64,000 bases of DNA from Heyndrickxia sporothermodurans (GCF_016785185.1 NZ_JAEKDY010000003.1), one strand, 5' to 3'. Positions 8,359 through 18,870 are shown, counted from the first letter of the stretch. The notes: a model not told the origin generated them from the sequence alone. Translations and numbers: made by a program.

Positions 8359-9789
8359 TTATTCACCAGTTTTAAAGCTAATAAATTTTTGTTCCATCAT
8401 TTCTTCCATTGCGTATTTGATTCCTTCTCGACCGACGCCGCTATCTTTCCAACCGCCATATGGCATATTATCGATTCGATAGGTCGGAATATCATTGACG
8501 ATTACCCCACCAGTTTCAAGACGTTCTGCCGCATAAAATGCTCGTTCAAGACTTGGTGTCATAATGCCTGAATTTAGTCCGTAACGGGAATCATTTGCAT
8601 CATTAATTGCATCATCTAACGTATCGAATGGGAAAATACAAACAACCGGGCCAAATATTTCATAACGAAATACTTTTGAATCTCGATTTACATTCGTTAA
8701 TACAGTTGGCAATAATGCGTTTCCTTCTGTTTTCCCGCCACATTCAATTGTGGCTCCCTCTTGTACAGCTTCCGCTATCCAGCTTTGAATACGATCCAAT
8801 GATTTTTTCGAAATAACTGCTGTGATGTTTGTATCTTCATCAAGGGGAGAGCCGACCACAAGCTGTTTTGTCCGACTAACAAATTTCTCGACAAACTTCT
8901 GATAAAGCGATTGATGAACATAAATCCGTTGAATGGAAATGCACACTTGCCCATTAAACGAAAATGACCCCATCACACTTCTTTCGATTACCTGATCGAT
9001 GTCCACACCTTCATCAATAATAAAAGGTGAGTTCGATCCTAGTTCGAGGGTAAGCTTGCGAAAACCGGCTTGCTGCTGAATAATATGTCCAACTTCCACA
9101 CTTCCTGTAAAAGTAACTTTTTTCACATGCGGATGGGTAGTGAGCACCTCACTAAGAACATCCCCTTTTCCAGGAATAATATTTAAAACACCATCAGGTA
9201 ATCCAGCTTCTTTAAAAATTTCCGCCAACACAAGTGCGCTTAACGGAGTTTGTTCAGCAGGCTTTAACACGATCGAGTTTCCTGCGGCTATTGCGGGTCC
9301 TACCTTATGTGCAACTAAATTAAATGGAAAATTAAAAGGCGTAATCGCCGTTACTACACCAATCGGAGTTTTTATCGTAAAACCAAATCGTTTTTCTCCA
9401 CCTTCTGCTGCATCCATCGGAATCTGTTCACCATAATTACTTTTTGCCGCTTCTGCTGCAAAACGATACGTTTGGACCGTACGACTTATTTCCTCTCTCG
9501 CATTTCTTATTGATTTTGCCGCTTCTAATGCAATAATTTTAGCTAATTCCTCACTTCGTTCTTCCATAATTGTTGCCACTTTAGCTAAAATTTTTGCTCT
9601 TGCATGAGCAGGATACCCCCTAAACTTTTGAAACGCGGCATGTGCTTCAACAACTGCCTCCACAGCATCAGCAGGTTCCGCTTGTCCTATTTGAGCGATT
9701 TCTTCATTTGTATGTGGATTATACAACGCTTCATACTCTTTTGGTTCGCGCCATTTCCCACCGATCCATAACTGCCATTTTTTCTTCAT
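8359..9789 (-). CDS. NAD(P)-dependent aldehyde dehydrogenase
   Basis: ALDH superfamily protein of 476 residues that would oxidise an aldehyde to the acid. Seen motifs are TPFNFPFNLVAHKVGPAIAA, the cofactor loop FTGSVEVG, the general base in LELGSNSPF, the catalytic cysteine in NGQVCISIQ, and EIFGPVVCIFPF. LELGSNSP instead of LELGG is a feature I associate with lactaldehyde and sulfolactaldehyde dehydrogenase-like members, but the substrate cannot be assigned. GGAGGG precedes the ATG at 9789 by 8 nt; a TTG 15 nt upstream overlaps that site. The remnant of a thiamine-diphosphate enzyme directly upstream on the same strand suggests a former decarboxylase-dehydrogenase operon. Confidence 0.88.
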   Translation of the reverse strand: MKKKWQLWIGGKWREPKEYEALYNPHTNEEIAQIGQAEPADAVEAVVEAHAAFQKFRGYPAHARAKILAKVATIMEERSEELAKIIALEAAKSIRNAREEISRTVQTYRFAAEAAKSNYGEQIPMDAAEGGEKRFGFTIKTPIGVVTAITPFNFPFNLVAHKVGPAIAAGNSIVLKPAEQTPLSALVLAEIFKEAGLPDGVLNIIPGKGDVLSEVLTTHPHVKKVTFTGSVEVGHIIQQQAGFRKLTLELGSNSPFIIDEGVDIDQVIERSVMGSFSFNGQVCISIQRIYVHQSLYQKFVEKFVSRTKQLVVGSPLDEDTNITAVISKKSLDRIQSWIAEAVQEGATIECGGKTEGNALLPTVLTNVNRDSKVFRYEIFGPVVCIFPFDTLDDAINDANDSRYGLNSGIMTPSLERAFYAAERLETGGVIVNDIPTYRIDNMPYGGWKDSGVGREGIKYAMEEMMEQKFISFKTGE

Positions 9790-9811
9790 CTTTATTCCCT
9801 CCAAGCATTAC

Positions 9812-10090
9812 TTATAATTTACAAATATAATCACCCAATGATTTCGATAGCTTTACATTTTCCGAATAGTCCACATCGACATCGATTAAAACAATATCTT
9901 CCTCTTTCATTGCTTCTTCAAGAGCAGGTAATAATTCGTCTGAATGAGTGATCTTTATTCCTACCCCAAAACTTCTCGCAAATTCCAAAAAGTCAGGATT
10001 CGTAAATGGAATGCCATTATTCCAATGCTAGTTCAACAAAGTCATACCCTAACTATAATGATAACTCTGCCAAGTCGAATTCACAAAAAA
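9812..10090 (-). pseudogene. Decayed C-terminal remnant of an acetolactate-synthase-like thiamine diphosphate enzyme
   Basis: The minus strand from 10027 down to a stop at 9812 reads as about 70 residues, with FTNPDFLEFARSFGVG, PALEEAMKEED and VLIDVDVDYSENVKLS, closely resembling the end of AlsS/IlvB proteins. Upstream, an in-frame TAG (10030-10028) and other stops interrupt; in shifted frames a stretch like GYDFVELALE, expected just before, can still be read to about 10090. No start codon, and the N-terminal three quarters of such a protein (about 550 residues) are absent. It ends 22 bp before the aldehyde dehydrogenase ATG. I regard this as a dead gene rather than a small protein. Confidence 0.65.
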
Positions 10091-10237
10091 TATAGCCTAC
10101 TGCCTGCATTCCCTATGCTTTTTGGATAGCTTTCCAATTTCCATAGGAGTTTATGTGAAGGAAATATTAAGTATAAATAAATTTAGGTTCGATTAAATTA
10201 TACTCATATAGTATTTCTTTTATCAGGAGGATTATGG

Positions 10238-11842
10238 ATGAAGCTTGCAGATATATTAATTATTATCGGATTTTTTGTAGTTGCCGTTATTGTCATTGCG
10301 ATTGTCATATTTCTTATCTATTTATTAATTTTTGATCGCAATCAGAAGAGTCATTCTATTTTACGAAATTATCCTGCACTCGGTCGTATTCGCTATTTCT
10401 TTGAAAAAATTGGCCCTGAAATGCGGCAATATTGGTTTAACAGCGATACTGAAGGTAAGCCGTTTTCAAGAGATGATTATGAGCATATCGTCAAAGGTGC
10501 GAAGTATAAACGTGATGTTGTCGGATTTGGTTCAAGACGTGATTTCGATGAGGAAGGTTTTTACGTACGCAACGATATGTTTCCGAAATTAACCGAAGAA
10601 ATCAAAATGGATGACGAAGCAAAAGTTTTTACAAAAAGATATTTATTGTTGAAGGATCCACTTTTTTCACAAAGAGAGGAAAAATGGGAAGATGATGAGT
10701 CACCAGCCTATTTACTCCATGATGATGATGCAGTTGTCATTGGTCCCAATACGAAACATCCTTTTGTATTAAAAGGTTTGATCGGGATGTCTGCCATGAG
10801 TTACGGTGCCTTGGGGAAAAATGCAATCACCGCATTATCAAAAGGATTAGGAATGGCAAAAGGAACGTGGATGAATACCGGCGAAGGTGGTTTATCTCCA
10901 TACCATCTTGAAGGTGATGTCGATATCATCATGCAAATCGGTCCCGGTTTATTTGGTATCCGAGATAAAAATGGCGATGTCGACTGGGAAGAGTTAAAAA
11001 GGAAAAGTGAAATACCCCAAATAAAAGCATTTGAACTAAAACTAGCTCAAGGTGCCAAAACTCGTGGTGGACATATAGATGGTGAAAAGGTGAATCCGGA
11101 AATTGCGGAAATTCGGAAAGTGGAGCCGTATAAATCGGTTGATAGTCCAAACCGATTTCATCAATTCAGTGATGTACCGTCAATGTGTGATTTTATTGGA
11201 AAAATTCGAAATGAAACGGGAAAACCCGTTGGGATAAAGATTGTTGTCGGTGGAAATGATAGTGTCGAAGAATTAGCAAAATATATGAAAGAAACGGGAA
11301 AAGGTCCCGACTTTATTACCGTTGATGGTGGTGAAGGTGGAACGGGGGCTTCCTATCAAGAGTTAATTGATAGTGTAGGCCTACCAATCAAATCAGCACT
11401 TCCCATACTTGTTTCAACGCTACAAAAATACGGAGTACGTGATCGTGTAAAAATTATTGCATCCGGGAAGTTATTTTCCCCGGATCGAATCGCAATTGCA
11501 CTAGCAATGGGAGCGGACTTAGTCAATATTGCACGGGGGTTTATGATCACCGTCGGATGTATCCAAACGTTGAAATGTCACTCCAATGCCTGTCCAGTTG
11601 GAGTGGCAACAACCGATCCCGATCTTCAAAAAGCACTTGTTATTGACGAAAAGAAATACCGAGTTGTCAATTTCCTTGTGACATTAAGAAAAGGGTTATT
11701 CCGAATATCAGCTGCTGCAGGTATTGACTCACCCGTTCATTTTGCACCAAAACATGTGATGTATAAAGATGATAAAGGTGTTGTCTATTCTTTAGAAAGT
11801 ATCCTTCAAGATATCCAGAAACAAATCGGTGACGTGAGCTAA
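10238..11842 (+). CDS. yerD: FMN-binding glutamate synthase domain protein (YerD-like)
   Basis: A 534-residue protein with an N-terminal transmembrane segment (residues about 5-32) followed by the FMN and iron-sulfur catalytic domain of glutamate synthase. GLIGMSAMSYGALGKNAI, NTGEGGLSPYH, VDGGEGGTGAS and the cysteine cluster CIQTLKCHSNACPVG (3Fe-4S type) are present. It lacks the glutaminase domain of GltB, as do Bacillus subtilis YerD and similar stand-alone proteins whose physiological reaction is not established. AGGAGG lies 7 nt upstream of the ATG. It is monocistronic, with a terminator at 11962-12012. The symbol reflects resemblance, not proof of equivalence. Confidence 0.85.
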   Translation: MKLADILIIIGFFVVAVIVIAIVIFLIYLLIFDRNQKSHSILRNYPALGRIRYFFEKIGPEMRQYWFNSDTEGKPFSRDDYEHIVKGAKYKRDVVGFGSRRDFDEEGFYVRNDMFPKLTEEIKMDDEAKVFTKRYLLLKDPLFSQREEKWEDDESPAYLLHDDDAVVIGPNTKHPFVLKGLIGMSAMSYGALGKNAITALSKGLGMAKGTWMNTGEGGLSPYHLEGDVDIIMQIGPGLFGIRDKNGDVDWEELKRKSEIPQIKAFELKLAQGAKTRGGHIDGEKVNPEIAEIRKVEPYKSVDSPNRFHQFSDVPSMCDFIGKIRNETGKPVGIKIVVGGNDSVEELAKYMKETGKGPDFITVDGGEGGTGASYQELIDSVGLPIKSALPILVSTLQKYGVRDRVKIIASGKLFSPDRIAIALAMGADLVNIARGFMITVGCIQTLKCHSNACPVGVATTDPDLQKALVIDEKKYRVVNFLVTLRKGLFRISAAAGIDSPVHFAPKHVMYKDDKGVVYSLESILQDIQKQIGDVS

Positions 11843-11961
11843 TCCTTTTTGATAATAACAATCATCTTATTATCGTTCAATTTGAGAAGGTAAGGCGGTT
11901 ATATCCGTGCTTACGTGCACAAAACCGTCCAGTTATCGGATGTTTTGGAAGCTCAAAGTTA

Positions 11962-12012
11962 CAAAAAAAGCCAATGAAGGAATTCTCAAGTATTCCTCAT
12001 TGGCTTTTACTT
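11962..12012. terminator. Bidirectional intrinsic terminator between yerD-like gene and uspA
   Basis: AGCCAATGA-GGAAT pairs with ATTCC-TCATTGGCT (about 11968-12006), with A tracts before and T tracts after, so it can end transcripts from both converging genes. Confidence 0.8.
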
Positions 12013-12014
12013 TT

Positions 12015-12434
12015 TTATTTTACAATAATTACCGGACAATGTGCAGAGTGTGCAACTTGATGGCTGACACTGCCTAATAAAGCTTCTTTAATTACGCCTT
12101 TACCCGTGTTCCCGATAACGATTACCTCATAATTATGCTCTTTTGCATACTTGGTAATGTTAGCCGCCGGATCTCCATGAATGACGTGCGTTTCATAGGT
12201 GATTCCCGATTCAGAAAGAAATCGAATAGCTGGTGCTAATACCTCTTGATCTTCTTTTTTCATTAATTCATCTAAGTCGATATTAAGTATCGGTTCTTGC
12301 AATGGGAGATCCTTATTAATATGCAAAATGGTTACTTTTTCCGAATTCAGTGATTTGGCAAGTTCTGCAGCATGCTGTAGTGCATGTGCAGAAGGAGCCG
12401 ATCCGTCGAGTCCAACTAAAATTTTACTATACAT
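12015..12434 (-). CDS. Universal stress protein, UspA family
   Basis: A 139-residue UspA domain. The ATP-binding signature G-x2-G-x9-G-S is seen in GNTGKGVIKEALLGSVS, and ILVGLDGSAPS begins the first strand, so it belongs to the nucleotide-binding subgroup. AAAGGA lies 8 nt before the ATG. It sits 35 bp behind the MFS exporter gene on the same strand and may be cotranscribed with it and share its MerR-type control. Specific role unknown. Confidence 0.9.
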   Translation of the reverse strand: MYSKILVGLDGSAPSAHALQHAAELAKSLNSEKVTILHINKDLPLQEPILNIDLDELMKKEDQEVLAPAIRFLSESGITYETHVIHGDPAANITKYAKEHNYEVIVIGNTGKGVIKEALLGSVSHQVAHSAHCPVIIVK

Positions 12435-12469
12435 TTACATCGTCCTTTCACGAAATATTTGCGAAATCA

Positions 12470-13660
12470 TTAATGTGCTACTCTATCGACATGCGCAAGA
12501 TGTTTACGGCCAAAGGCAACGACCAACATCGCAATTAAAACAAATATTGCTCCACTATAGAAAGGTATGTGTGGATTAAACGTTTCGGCAAGCTTATTGG
12601 CTAACCAAGGTCCAATTGCCCCACCAATAAAACGAACAAAACTGTACGCCGCTGAAGCTGTAGCCCGTTCAACCGGTGCAACTTCCATAACTGCAGTAGT
12701 AATTAACGTATTATTTGTTCCAAGGAATAGTCCCGCAATGATGACACAAACGATAACAACTGTACTAGAGTCGGTCCAAATTCCCATTGCTAATAATGTT
12801 AATGCAAATAAAGTTAACATCGCACACATGGATTTAATTGTTCCAAATTTTGCTTGAATTTTTGGTGCAACAAATACAGAAGTAAAAGCAAGACAAAGTC
12901 CCCAGCCTAAAAATACAAAACCAAGGCCATGCTCATGTAACCCCATTACAAATGGCGCAAATGCCATAAGTGTAAAGAAACCGATATTATAAAGGAAAGC
13001 TGTTAATCCAAGTCTAAATAATCCCGGAAATTTCAATGCTTTCAATGGATCTAGAACAGAACTTTTTGTCTTAGGTTTAGCCACTTTCGGCATTTTCAAT
13101 AATAATGCTAAAAAGGCGATAATCATTAAAACACTAACACCATAAAATGGTCCGCGCCAAGAGATAGATCCTAATTCTCCGCCAAGTAATGGGCCTACAG
13201 AAATCCCAAGCCCAATTGCGGCTTCATATAAAATAATCGCCTTCGCTGTCCCACCAACAGACAATCCAACGATCGCGGATAATGCAGTGGCAATAAATAA
13301 CGAGTTACCAAGTCCCCAACCACCACGGAAGCTGACAACTCCCCAAATTCCATTAGATGAACCAGCTAAAGCAGAAAAGATAACAATTAGAAAAATACCA
13401 GATAATAGTGTCCACTTAACACCAATGCGGCTAGAAACAACACCGGTAATTAACATTGCGACACCCGTAATCAAATTATAACTAGAAAATAATAATGAAA
13501 CTTGACTCGGAGTGGCATGCAATTTTTCAGCAATTGCCGGTAAGATTGGATCGACGAGACCCAAGCCCATGAAAGAAATAATTGTTGCAATGAAGATTAC
13601 CCAAACTACAATCGGTTGTTTTGCCGACTGATTATGGGCTTTCAGTGCTTCTTCTGTCAT
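12470..13660 (-). CDS. yfmO: MFS efflux transporter (YfmO-like)
   Basis: Major facilitator protein of 396 residues with about 12 hydrophobic segments. The first helix region carries FMGLGLVDPILPAIAEKL, the loop between helices 2 and 3 SSRIGVKWTLL (motif A), and helix 5 the antiporter motif GISVGPLLGG, all fitting drug/proton antiport by DHA1-type exporters. It diverges from a MerR regulator gene 259 bp away, the same arrangement as Bacillus subtilis yfmO/yfmP, where YfmP represses yfmO. Length also matches YfmO. A perfect 20-bp palindrome overlaps its promoter. The substrate is not deducible. Confidence 0.82.
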   Translation of the reverse strand: MTEEALKAHNQSAKQPIVVWVIFIATIISFMGLGLVDPILPAIAEKLHATPSQVSLLFSSYNLITGVAMLITGVVSSRIGVKWTLLSGIFLIVIFSALAGSSNGIWGVVSFRGGWGLGNSLFIATALSAIVGLSVGGTAKAIILYEAAIGLGISVGPLLGGELGSISWRGPFYGVSVLMIIAFLALLLKMPKVAKPKTKSSVLDPLKALKFPGLFRLGLTAFLYNIGFFTLMAFAPFVMGLHEHGLGFVFLGWGLCLAFTSVFVAPKIQAKFGTIKSMCAMLTLFALTLLAMGIWTDSSTVVIVCVIIAGLFLGTNNTLITTAVMEVAPVERATASAAYSFVRFIGGAIGPWLANKLAETFNPHIPFYSGAIFVLIAMLVVAFGRKHLAHVDRVAH

Positions 13661-13786
13661 ACCTTAAAACCCCTTTTTAATTTTTTGAAATAAAAAATAA
13701 AAACAGAAATGGTAAACAATATTGCTCGCAACCATTCCTTATTTTCACTCAAGAAAGTAAAATATTTGTTCTGATTTACTTAAAAA

Positions 13787-13815
13787 AGTATACTATATTC
13801 TAACGTTGACGTCAA
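13787..13815 (-). promoter_or_regulatory. Promoter of the yfmO-like gene overlapping the palindrome
   Basis: On the minus strand TTGACG (13815-13810) is followed after 17 nt by TATACT (13792-13787). The -35 box is part of the palindrome at 13801-13820, as expected for repression by a dimeric regulator. Confidence 0.6.
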
Positions 13816-13820
13816 CGTTA
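13801..13820. promoter_or_regulatory. Perfect 20-bp palindrome, probable MerR-family operator
   Basis: TAACGTTGAC followed immediately by its exact reverse complement, with no spacer. It is the only strong dyad in the divergent region between the MFS and MerR-family genes and covers the -35 box of the MFS promoter. It is therefore the natural binding site for the regulator encoded at 13920-14354. Confidence 0.65.
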
Positions 13821-13919
13821 ATTTTTATTCGTACAAAATTAAATCTTATGTTATCTTAGTAATATAGATATACACTACAATATAGTAACTCCATTATCAT
13901 TAATACGAGGAGAGTTAGT

Positions 13920-14354
13920 ATGGATGGATTAAAAATAGACGAAGTAGCTAAACAAAGCGGCTTAACAAAACGAACAATCCGTTATTATGAACAAATCGGC
14001 ATTCTCCCATCTCCCCCGCGCAGTGAGGGAGGATTTAGACTATACTCTCAAGAACATGTCGATTTCTTAAAGAAAATCACGAATGCCAAAGAAGTATTAG
14101 GATTCACATTACAGGAATTACAAGAATTTATTACCTTAAGCGACATGTTAGAGTTACAAAGAATGGACTATCGCAAAGTAAAAGGAACAAGCCTCCAAAA
14201 GGAAAAATTAGAAAAAGTTTATCATACAGTAAATGAACAATTGAAACTCATTGAACAAAAGAAGAAAAATATTTTAAAATTAGAAACAGATTTGGTTTCA
14301 CTAAGGGATAGAGCGAAGGAAGCATTAATTCGATTTGAAAAAGAAGAAACCTGA
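13920..14354 (+). CDS. yfmP: MerR-family transcriptional regulator (YfmP-like)
   Basis: A 144-residue regulator with the MerR winged helix-turn-helix at residues 4-70 (IDEVAKQSGLTKRTIRYYEQ, then RLYSQEHVDFLKKI) and a C-terminal coiled-coil dimerisation helix rich in Lys and Glu (about 80-140). There is no cysteine-rich metal loop, so a metal-sensing subtype is not supported. GAGGAGAG precedes the ATG. It is divergent from the MFS gene; the palindrome at 13801-13820 is the likely target. Confidence 0.85.
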   Translation: MDGLKIDEVAKQSGLTKRTIRYYEQIGILPSPPRSEGGFRLYSQEHVDFLKKITNAKEVLGFTLQELQEFITLSDMLELQRMDYRKVKGTSLQKEKLEKVYHTVNEQLKLIEQKKKNILKLETDLVSLRDRAKEALIRFEKEET

Positions 14355-14390
14355 ACCACTTTTAAGTCCAGGTTTCTTCTTTTATTTTTT
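14342..14390 (+). terminator. Intrinsic terminator of the MerR regulator gene
   Basis: AGAAGAAACCTG pairs with CAGGTTTCTTCT (14342-14380) and is followed by a T run. The stem uses the last codons of the gene, and the T run overlaps the end of the convergent small gene at 14382. Confidence 0.75.
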
Positions 14391-14534
14391 TATTACGGAA
14401 CTGCAACTTGTTTGGCAACTATCTTTTATAGAACAATGCGCACAGGCACCTTGTTTACTTTTTTTGAAAAATTTAAAGAGGGTAAATGCCGCATAACCAA
14501 ATATCAAAGCACCGATAATAATACTAGCAATCAT
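14382..14534 (-). CDS. FeoB-associated Cys-rich membrane protein
   Basis: A 50-residue protein with one N-terminal membrane helix (IASIIIGALIFGYAAFTLF), a basic FKFFKKSKQ stop-transfer, and a short C-terminal cysteine cluster (GACAHCSIKDSCQTSC). This is the pattern of the small proteins that often follow feoB. The ATG at 14534 has GGAG 9 nt upstream and lies 26 bp past the feoB stop, so it should be part of the feo operon. It probably assists the ferrous iron permease; its exact function is not established. Confidence 0.85.
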   Translation of the reverse strand: MIASIIIGALIFGYAAFTLFKFFKKSKQGACAHCSIKDSCQTSCSSVIKK

Positions 14535-14560
14535 TGAAAGTCACTCCTCTTTCCTTCATT

Positions 14561-16561
14561 TTACAATCCGAAAATCAGCCTTCCACCTTGATAAATAACA
14601 AAAGATAAAGCATACGCTATAACAAGTGAGTACCCAATCCCAAATAATGTCCATTTCCATGACCCTGCTTCATTACGGATAGCAGCTACTGTCGCTACAC
14701 ATGGAATGTATAAAAGGACAAATACGAGAAAGCTATAGGCCGATAATGGTGTAAAGGAATCTGTTAATAACCCCTGCAGTGAAGCCGTATTTGGCGTATG
14801 ATAAATAATATTCATTGATGAAACGACCACTTCTTTAGCTAAAAATCCCGGGATTAAGGCAGCTCCTGCTTGCCACACACCAAAACCAAGTGGGGCAATT
14901 AAGGGGGCTATAGCTTTCCCAATCATGGCTAGGAAACTATTATCCATGTCTACTCCTATCCCGCCAGGACCCATATAGGATAACAACCAAATAACGACAG
15001 ATCCCCCAAATATAAACGTTCCTGCCTTCCTCACGAACCCCTTACCTTTATCCCATGTACTGCGCCATAAAGTAAGAATTTGCGGTACTCGATATGGCGG
15101 AAGCTCAATAACAAAAACCGACGACTCATTCTTCATCAATGTTTTCGAAAATAACTTTGCCAAAAGTAACGCAACGACAACTCCTAATAAATATAATGAA
15201 AAAACGACAATTGCTTGATATTTCTCAAAAAAAGCACCAACGAATAAAGCATAAATGGATAAACGTGCCGAACATGACATTAATGGTGTTAGCAAAATCG
15301 TTAACAATCTTTCCTTCGGCTGTTCAATTGTTCTTGCAGCCATGACACCTGGTACATTACAACCGAAGCCTATAATCATTGGTATAAATGCCTTACCATT
15401 CAAACCTGCTCTCTCCATCATACGATCCATTACGAGGGCGGCACGTGCCATATAGCCTGAATCCTCTAAAAAGGAGATAAATAAGAACAAAATGAAAATT
15501 TGTGGGACAAACACTAACACACCGCCGACACCTGCAATAATTCCTTGCAATACCAATGCTTGTATAAACGAACTAGCGTGAACAGCTTGTAATCCAGATT
15601 GAATCCAGTCCGTTAATGGCCCCGTAAAAAAGGCATCCAATCCATCTGATAACGGTGTCCCTAACCAATCAAAAGTTATTTTGAACATCAAAAACATAAA
15701 TGCTAGAAAGATCGGAATTCCCAACCATCGATGGGTAACAATTTTATCAATTTTTTCCGTCCAATTGTTTTTCGATTGCTCTGTTTCCCGACTGCTTTCT
15801 TTAATCACTTGGTCAATCCATTGTTTTCTAGAATCAAAGATTAAGCGAGTAATCGTCGTAGATGAAGTGGTTGTTTTTAGTTTTTGCTCAACTTCTTCAA
15901 TCACTTGTGATATTTGATCATTTTTTATTAAAGACGTTACGTCAGGATTCCCCTCTAATAATTGCAATGCCAACCAACGCTTCGGAAGATCTATTTTTTC
16001 ATCTTCTAATATTTGAATGATTTTCATTATCCCATTTTCAACAATTTTTCCGTAATATACATAAGGGATTTTCGATGAAGTATTGTCTAAAGCATTTAAC
16101 TGTACTGCTAGGTCATTACACCCCTTTCCATTTCGTGCCGTAATTGGAACGACAGGTGTACCTAGTTTTTTTGCTAATAATTGACCATCTATTTCTAAAC
16201 CCCGTCTTTTGGCAACGTCTACCATATTCAAACCGATAACAACTGGTTTTCCAAACTCCAAAATTTGGATTGTTAATTGTAAGTTTCTTTCTAATTGTGA
16301 TGCATCGACAATATTTATAATGTTTGTAAAAGATTCATTTAAGAAAAACCGGGTTACAACGGACTCATCCTTTGATAAAGGATAAAGCGAGTATACTCCT
16401 GGCAGGTCAATTAGTTCTCCATGAACGTCTTTTAACTTGCCTACCTTCTTTTCAACGGTAACTCCACTCCAGTTGCCAACGTATTCGTATGAGCCTGTTA
16501 AATAATTAAATAATGATGTTTTTCCCGTATTTGGATTTCCTACTAAGGCCGTCTGCATCAT
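14561..16561 (-). CDS. feoB: Ferrous iron transport protein B
   Basis: Inner-membrane Fe(II) permease with an N-terminal GTPase. The 666-residue protein has G1 GNPNTGKT at residues 8-15, the G3 DLPGVYSLYP region, G4 NMVD, and a C-terminal membrane part with two gate-type repeats containing cysteine motifs (GFGCNVPGVMAARTI and LMSCSARL). Its start overlaps the feoA stop: the sequence there reads ATGATG across TGA, so the first residue may be either of two adjacent methionines. It is the second gene of feoA-feoB-small protein, preceded by a Fur-like box. Confidence 0.95.
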   Translation of the reverse strand: MMQTALVGNPNTGKTSLFNYLTGSYEYVGNWSGVTVEKKVGKLKDVHGELIDLPGVYSLYPLSKDESVVTRFFLNESFTNIINIVDASQLERNLQLTIQILEFGKPVVIGLNMVDVAKRRGLEIDGQLLAKKLGTPVVPITARNGKGCNDLAVQLNALDNTSSKIPYVYYGKIVENGIMKIIQILEDEKIDLPKRWLALQLLEGNPDVTSLIKNDQISQVIEEVEQKLKTTTSSTTITRLIFDSRKQWIDQVIKESSRETEQSKNNWTEKIDKIVTHRWLGIPIFLAFMFLMFKITFDWLGTPLSDGLDAFFTGPLTDWIQSGLQAVHASSFIQALVLQGIIAGVGGVLVFVPQIFILFLFISFLEDSGYMARAALVMDRMMERAGLNGKAFIPMIIGFGCNVPGVMAARTIEQPKERLLTILLTPLMSCSARLSIYALFVGAFFEKYQAIVVFSLYLLGVVVALLLAKLFSKTLMKNESSVFVIELPPYRVPQILTLWRSTWDKGKGFVRKAGTFIFGGSVVIWLLSYMGPGGIGVDMDNSFLAMIGKAIAPLIAPLGFGVWQAGAALIPGFLAKEVVVSSMNIIYHTPNTASLQGLLTDSFTPLSAYSFLVFVLLYIPCVATVAAIRNEAGSWKWTLFGIGYSLVIAYALSFVIYQGGRLIFGL

Positions 16562-16785
16562 TTCTTTTCAACCTTTATTTGTTTGGCATCACAGCGGCGA
16601 ATTCCTATTAATTGTCCATTACATTCCAACATGCATGGTCCACCAAAAGGCATCCGATGTTTCACTTTAATTGGGCATCCCTCTATGACTCCAATATGTA
16701 AGAGACGGTGCTTAACCGTTTTATCCAAATTTGAAACATCTACGATATATCCAGTTTTCCCTTCAACTAAATCTAATAGCATCAT
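16558..16785 (-). CDS. feoA: Ferrous iron transport protein A
   Basis: A 75-residue SH3-like FeoA protein (LLDLVEGKTGYIVDV to GIRRCDAKQIKVEKK). It is a cytoplasmic partner that in the family modulates FeoB. I prefer the ATG at 16785 because GGAGTGA lies 8 nt upstream; the ATG at 16806 has no ribosome site. The stop overlaps the feoB start, indicating translational coupling. Confidence 0.88.
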   Translation of the reverse strand: MMLLDLVEGKTGYIVDVSNLDKTVKHRLLHIGVIEGCPIKVKHRMPFGGPCMLECNGQLIGIRRCDAKQIKVEKK

Positions 16786-16818
16786 GATGTTGTTCACTCC
16801 GTTCATAAGAAATGTAAT

Positions 16819-16833
16819 TGATAATGATAAACT
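16819..16833. promoter_or_regulatory. Fur-box-like site upstream of feoA
   Basis: TGATAATGATAAACT carries a perfect left half of the Bacillus Fur 7-1-7 consensus (TGATAAT-N-ATTATCA) and a partial right half. It is 34 bp upstream of the feoA start, where iron-dependent repression is expected. Confidence 0.6.
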
Positions 16834-16907
16834 TTCTCATTTATAAAATTATTTTATCACGATGTTTCGTGTATGTCTAGAAATTTTTTGTCAAAAGTCG
16901 TAAAAAA

Positions 16908-16946
16908 AGAAGAGTAGATTCCTTTTCTCCACTCTTCTTCATCTAT
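16908..16946 (-). terminator. Intrinsic terminator downstream of gdhA
   Basis: AAGAAGAGT pairs with ACTCTTCTT (16909-16943), followed on the minus strand by TTTTTTT. It separates the glutamate dehydrogenase gene from the feo operon. Confidence 0.75.
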
Positions 16947-16988
16947 CTGAATTCATACATAAAGGTTGTTTTTGTGCTGAAAGATGAC

Positions 16989-17018
16989 CGTGCCTTTCGC
17001 TCCAATCCACTCAGCGCT
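16989..17018. repeat. Relic of repeat family C (end fragment only)
   Basis: CTTTCGCTCCAATCCACTC here closely matches the outer end of family C as seen in reverse at 18719-18745 and at 45950-45958. The rest of the element is absent. Confidence 0.4.
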
Positions 17019-17074
17019 TTCAATAATGTTAAAGGAAATAATCCCTAAAAAAGTTCTTTCATATTAATCTACTG

Positions 17075-18455
<1,381 letters not shown>

Positions 18456-18718
18456 CCCATTAACTCCTTCTGTTTTATCATTATTATAAATTTTCCATCA
18501 TTTTCAAAGTGAATTCCAATAGTAAAAATAGATAAGAATAATGCCGAAATGAGAACGATTCATTCTTTCACAAGGAAGACAAATTCACATTTTTTTTCAA
18601 AGGAAGATTGAATTATAATTAAATTAATCAATTGGTTGTTTTCTAAAATGGTTTTGGCACAATGGAAAATATTTTAGTATTTCAGAGCAACCTAAATACA
18701 TGTAGACGTATCCTTTTC

Positions 18719-18870
18719 AAAACGCAGAGTGGATTGGAGCGGAAGGAACTTGACTCCTGCGGGATTTAGAGGAAAGGTCGAGACCCCGCAAGCGCAAAGC
18801 GCTGAGGAGGTTCGACTTCCTCCCCGCGGAAAGCAAGTTCCTGCAGCGGAAAGGAACGGTCCATTTATTC
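18719..18870. repeat. Dispersed repeat family C, copy 1
   Basis: A GC-rich block within an AT-rich 480-bp gap between gdhA and cgoX. It starts with GAGTGGATTGGAGCGGAAGG, contains CCCCGC and GAGGAGG inverted parts and ends with AGCGGAAAGGAACGGTCCA. It is the reverse-orientation counterpart of 45820-45960 and is related to 24080-24207. The open frames on both strands of this block are by-products of its base composition. Confidence 0.75.

Noticed and set aside
16985..17010. cre-like TGAAAGCGCTGAGT on the minus strand near 16990-17010
   Set aside because: Two consensus mismatches, lies in a repeat relic downstream of gdhA and not at a promoter.
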